A stretch of DNA of 34,747 bases from Caldilineaceae bacterium SB0664_bin_27 (lineage in GTDB: Bacteria > Chloroflexota > Anaerolineae > Caldilineales > Caldilineaceae), in contig VXRG01000041.1 of assembly GCA_009838625.1 (NCBI GenBank), forward strand, positions 1 to 34,747. Direction: 5' to 3'. The notes under the pieces were generated by a model that had not been told where the DNA came from, ran no database searches, and saw only the letters and a list, made by a program, of their open reading frames with translations. The first letter of the stretch is position 1. Every line of letters begins with the position of its first letter. Shown piece after piece: positions 31,948 to 34,747 of the stretch. The translations under genes and the position numbers were made by a program.

Positions 31948-34389
31948 TCAGCGGGGAAGCGGATGGGCATACAGTCCGGTCTTGGTCAGGATGTAAAGAA
32001 TGTCTGAAACTTCATCCAGGAAAAGACCTCTCAGTCCCGCCAGGGCCAAGTCCTCGGCATCAACAAACTGCTGAATGTAGCGTCCTTCTTTGTCATAGAC
32101 GAGGATGCGCTCATCGGTAGCGTCGGCCAAAAAGAGCATGCCGTCAGCATGTTCGGCCATCGCAAAGTCGACGAGCAGCCCACCGAGCCCGGGAATTCTC
32201 TCCAGGCTGAAAGGCAGCTGCTGGCCCTCGCGGAAGCGGAGCAGGGTTCCGTCTTCACTCAGCAGCCAGATATCGCCGTCGATTCCCATCGCTATCAGGC
32301 CGGCCAGATCGCCCTGGACCTGTTCGTCAAACCATTCAGTCGGCGGGTCATCATAGGCCAGACCGGCCGGCGTGTAGCGGAAGATCTGGTCCGACCGTTC
32401 GTCGGCCAGATAGAGGCGGCCGTTGTAGATGCCCAGCTGTCCCACGCTGCCAAGGGAGCTCTGTTCTCTCAAGACCAGGTGCGTAGCCCCGTCCAGGCGA
32501 TTGTAGCGAAAGACATTGTTGTTGCGGTCCAGTATCAGAAGGCTTGCTTTGTCTTCAAAACCGGAGATGCGAGGTTGCCAGGCGATGTCCACCAGTCTGC
32601 CAACAGTCATGCCTCCGGGAACGGTGTCACCTTCCTTCAGAATCGCCCCGTTGTCTTCTTCCAGCATTGTGCGTTCCGAATTGGCGCGATAGTGGGAGAC
32701 GGCCTGCTGGCCGCTGTCCAGCACGTAGATGTCCTGATTGGATACGACGATTCGCTGAGGCTCTGCATCAGCAGAATACTCCAACAAGGGCACATCCAGA
32801 GAATACAGGGCCCGGGTCTGAAGCAATTCCTGAAGTTCGGTGGCGATGACTTCCGACAACTCCTGTATCTGGTCGGTTACGCCGATAAGCACGATGGCTT
32901 CGTCCAGATAGCGCTGCGCCTCGCTCAGTGACGCACGCGCCGTCGTCTTGTCATCCACCGCCAGAGCCTGCTGGACTTCCAGCAACTTGCTGTCGGCCAG
33001 CTCCACAAGCTGCAGACCTTCTTCCTGATTGATGCTGCCTTCGCGCAAGAAGGCAGCCCCGACAACAGCCGAAGTCAGCAGCGGGATGAGTATGGCAATC
33101 GCAATAATCAGTCTGCGCCGGTTGCCCATCGAGGGCGCCGGCGGCGCATAGCCAGGCAGGGCTGGCAACTGGATACGTTCCTCAGCCGAAGCCTCTGCCG
33201 GGCTCTCCGAAGTCTGGAGCGGCGGCGCCTCCTGAATCGGCACGACCGGGTCTGGAGGCGCGGGCTGGGGCGAAGGCATGGGCTGGGGTGAAGGTGCGGG
33301 CTGGGGTGAAGGCTCTAGCTGGAGTGAGGGCGCGGGCTGGGGTGAAGGCGCCGACTCCTCGGATTCATACTCTTGAGACTGCTCGCTCTGCGGCTCCTTC
33401 CGTTCGGGCAAGAGGCCTTGCATGAGACCGGAAAACCATCTGGAAGGCCTATCCAGAATGCGAAAGGCGCGCGTGCGCCAGCGGTCTCTCCCACTCGGTC
33501 GCGGGCGAACAGGAACTGTCAGCTGGTGCTGCATTGTCGCGGCGCTGGGCAACTCCGGACTTGACACGCCCACTTGACTTCGGGACGCGCCGAACTGCCC
33601 CGCTCCCTCTTCCCCAGGCACATTGCGAACAGGGGGCGCGGCCCCAACTGCCGTCGGCAGCGGTGTGCCAACCGTCTCTTCGTCTCCCTGCTCTTCTGCC
33701 AGCTCCTCTTCCGCGAAAACAAGCAGCAGGCCAAGAAGAGGCACGTTGTCGCCCTGCTCCTGGAGATGCAATACCACGTCCTGCATATTGCTCTCAGTTG
33801 TACTTACGACGGCCCCCCCGATGGTCCTTACGTCAGACTGCAGGATCCATTCGCTTTCCCCGAGGAAGAGCGCGTCACCACTGTTGAGCACACGCCTGTA
33901 TGTGTGAATGTTCGGCTCGGTCTCACCACCGACATTGCTCGAAAAGCGTTCTTCATCAAGGGGAAACTGTTCCAATCGCTGATCTGAAGCGATAAACGCC
34001 ACGGTCGGCCCCGCCGAGGCAATGATCAGATGGCCCTGGACGACGGCAGCGCAAATGATCCCCGCCTGCAGATCGATGTCCGGGCTGTTGCGATTCATGT
34101 TGCGCAGTACTTCGTGGGCATCGGCTATCGCCTGCTTCAGCACCTGGCTGACCGGCCCGCCTGCCGAGTAGTAGGTGAGCTCAGCGGTCGCCTGCATTTC
34201 GCGAACAGCGTGGCTGCCGACCGGACTGCTTCCTATCAGTTCGATGAGAATATACAGATTACCCCGGGCTGCGCGCTCGTCCCCCCAACCCGGTTCGAAG
34301 ACTTCCAGGTGCGCAGCCCGCGGATTGCGGTGGTCCATCAGTGGGGCGGAATGGACGCGAATTTGTGCTGGAGAAGCTGTGCTTGCCAT
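31948..34389 (-). CDS. Membrane protein: PP2C-like pseudo-phosphatase plus beta-propeller
   Basis: This 813-residue protein has, in order, an N-terminal domain (about 15-230) resembling PP2C phosphatases, a disordered Pro/Ser/Gln-rich part (about 240-420, with PSPQPAP repeats), one transmembrane helix (about 427-447), a helical stretch (455-525) and a C-terminal NHL/beta-propeller-like domain (about 530-813: QDIYVLDSGQQ, LLILDRNNNVFRY, GRLYLADERSDQIFRY, GDIWLLSEDGTLLRF). The PP2C metal aspartates are missing: the GDS position reads SAGPT (126-130) and the SDG position reads LGESEW. So it is probably a non-catalytic sensor inside the cell, tied to an extracytoplasmic propeller. The exact family is not recognised. 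Confidence 0.82.
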   Translation of the reverse strand: MASTASPAQIRVHSAPLMDHRNPRAAHLEVFEPGWGDERAARGNLYILIELIGSSPVGSHAVREMQATAELTYYSAGGPVSQVLKQAIADAHEVLRNMNRNSPDIDLQAGIICAAVVQGHLIIASAGPTVAFIASDQRLEQFPLDEERFSSNVGGETEPNIHTYRRVLNSGDALFLGESEWILQSDVRTIGGAVVSTTESNMQDVVLHLQEQGDNVPLLGLLLVFAEEELAEEQGDEETVGTPLPTAVGAAPPVRNVPGEEGAGQFGASRSQVGVSSPELPSAATMQHQLTVPVRPRPSGRDRWRTRAFRILDRPSRWFSGLMQGLLPERKEPQSEQSQEYESEESAPSPQPAPSLQLEPSPQPAPSPQPMPSPQPAPPDPVVPIQEAPPLQTSESPAEASAEERIQLPALPGYAPPAPSMGNRRRLIIAIAILIPLLTSAVVGAAFLREGSINQEEGLQLVELADSKLLEVQQALAVDDKTTARASLSEAQRYLDEAIVLIGVTDQIQELSEVIATELQELLQTRALYSLDVPLLEYSADAEPQRIVVSNQDIYVLDSGQQAVSHYRANSERTMLEEDNGAILKEGDTVPGGMTVGRLVDIAWQPRISGFEDKASLLILDRNNNVFRYNRLDGATHLVLREQSSLGSVGQLGIYNGRLYLADERSDQIFRYTPAGLAYDDPPTEWFDEQVQGDLAGLIAMGIDGDIWLLSEDGTLLRFREGQQLPFSLERIPGLGGLLVDFAMAEHADGMLFLADATDERILVYDKEGRYIQQFVDAEDLALAGLRGLFLDEVSDILYILTKTGLYAHPLPR
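33258..33347. repeat. Five 18-base tandem repeats inside the gene
   Basis: Five consecutive 18-base units, roughly GCGCGGGCTGGGGTGAAG on the plus strand, lie at 33258-33275, 33276-33293, 33294-33311, 33312-33329 and 33330-33347. The fourth is the most diverged. On the coding strand they encode the hexapeptide repeat PSPQPA/M in the linker, so copy-number change would alter the linker length without a frameshift. Confidence 0.85.
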
Positions 34390-34411
34390 AGTTGCTCAGT
34401 ATTGCTGCGAA

Positions 34412-34446
34412 GGTCCGGGGCAAAAAAATACCGCCGGGACCGGCCA
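34412..34446 (-). promoter_or_regulatory. Terminator-like hairpin with alternative pairing in the leader
   Basis: On the minus strand GCCG/CGGC around GTCC is followed four bases later by seven T's. An alternative stem, GGTCC (34441-34437) with GGACC (34416-34412) plus three inner G-C pairs, would place the T-run in its loop and cannot form at the same time. The leader also has GTCTC/GAGAC around GGGGTAACCCC upstream. The arrangement resembles an attenuator but the terminator stem is short. Confidence 0.35.
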
Positions 34447-34509
34447 ATTGGACTCCTTGCGCGTCTCTGGGGTTACCCCGCGGCACCTGCTGGAGACAGT
34501 CGAATTCTC

Positions 34510-34538
34510 ATTGTACACCTTACCCGAATAGCCCACAA
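34510..34538 (-). promoter_or_regulatory. Promoter of the pseudo-phosphatase/propeller gene
   Basis: On the minus strand TTGTGG (34538-34533) and TACAAT (34515-34510) are exactly 17 bases apart; the -10 matches 5 of 6 positions, the -35 only 3. Transcription would start near 34503, giving a leader of about 114 bases. Confidence 0.5.
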
Positions 34539-34570
34539 GCGCAGATTTGTAAGGGGTGCAGTTCAGATTT

Positions 34571-34657
34571 AGGGGGGAGGGCGAGGAGTGAGGAGAGAGG
34601 AGTGAGGAGTGAGAAGTGAGGGGCGAGGAGAGAGGGGTGAGGAGAGAGGAGAGAGAA
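34571..34657 (+). repeat. Purine-rich GAGGAGTGA-type repeat tract
   Basis: About 87 bases are almost pure purine on the plus strand, built from imperfect units such as GAGGAGTGA, GAGGAGAGA and GAGAAGTGA. It is low-complexity DNA able in principle to form triplex structures, and it lies next to the dispersed repeat at the window end. Confidence 0.85.
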
Positions 34658-34680
34658 CTGCTGGCGGCTCTGCGGGGGAT

Positions 34681-34747
34681 CGGAGCGCGGGCTGGCCGGC
34701 GCTTTGTCGCTGGTCGGGATATATGAAAGGTCGCCACTATTTTGGGA
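34681..34747 (+). repeat. Dispersed direct repeat, right copy
   Basis: The last 67 bases of the window match 5-71 in the same orientation at about 79% identity. This copy ends with the window at TTTTGGGA, before the position where the left copy's second palindrome arm would be. A repeat at a contig end often marks where an assembly stopped. Confidence 0.8.

Larger units (their letters stand above)
34390..34747. other. Non-coding right end
   Basis: No gene is supported here. From left to right it holds a leader with a terminator-like hairpin, a minus-strand promoter, a purine-rich repeat tract and the right copy of the dispersed repeat, which is cut by the window end. Confidence 0.7.

Noticed and set aside
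34396..34737. Minus-strand Ser/Leu-rich frame at the right end
   Set aside because: It is only the translation of the purine repeat tract and overlaps the promoter and leader of the real gene.
5..34747. Terminal direct repeats as evidence of a circular plasmid or phage
   Set aside because: The copies differ at about one in five positions, so they are not an assembly overlap, and no replication or phage genes are present.

Overview
The window looks like a chromosomal contig from an uncultured bacterium with a GC-rich, well-packed genome, most likely a Chloroflexota member of the Caldilineaceae/Anaerolineae type. This is inference from content: a Tat-exported lipoprotein sugar-binding protein, SH3b-repeat lipoproteins, a LytR-CpsA-Psr protein, an SplB-like radical SAM protein, sulfatase, PhyH and D-aminoacylase genes. 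No rRNA, tRNA, CRISPR, prophage or transposase gene was recognised.

Layout. 1-1023 has no convincing gene. It holds repeats, operator-like inverted repeats, a sigma70-type promoter and a structured leader. 1024-11072 is a co-directional catabolic cluster on the plus strand: sugar-binding lipoprotein, two CUT1 permeases, two paralogous glycosidase-like beta-propeller proteins, a phytanoyl-CoA dioxygenase-like protein, a nitrilase-family amidohydrolase and a D-aminoacylase-like amidohydrolase. 11074-14966 on the minus strand carries an SH3b lipoprotein translationally coupled to a cytidylate-kinase-like gene, then a sulfatase. 15157-16985 carries an amidase lacking its nucleophilic serine and a small acidic helical protein. 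17028-18755 (minus) has an NAD-dependent epimerase and a zinc-ribbon Nudix hydrolase, divergent from 18829-21732 (plus) with an SplB-like radical SAM protein, a ROK fructokinase and GalT. 21738-25591 (minus) has the two subunits of a class I fumarase and a large internally duplicated lipoprotein. 25592-26280 is non-coding with nested hairpins. 26281-29420 (plus) has a GNAT acetyltransferase, a MATE transporter and an IMPACT/YigZ protein. 29356-34389 (minus) has a HAD phosphatase, a LytR-CpsA-Psr protein and an 813-residue membrane protein made of a phosphatase-2C-like domain without its metal aspartates plus a beta-propeller. The right end has a purine-rich tract and a second copy of the repeat found at the left end.

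How it fits together. The first ten kilobases read as one import-and-degrade unit: the transporter takes up a small glycoside-like or amide-linked compound, and five cytoplasmic enzymes act on it. No ABC ATPase is present, so the permeases must borrow one from elsewhere. GalT, fructokinase and fumarase are central carbon functions. The most unusual items are the unassigned catabolic cluster with its long structured leader, the amidase with Ser changed to Gly, the pseudo-phosphatase/propeller membrane protein and the duplicated CxxC lipoprotein.
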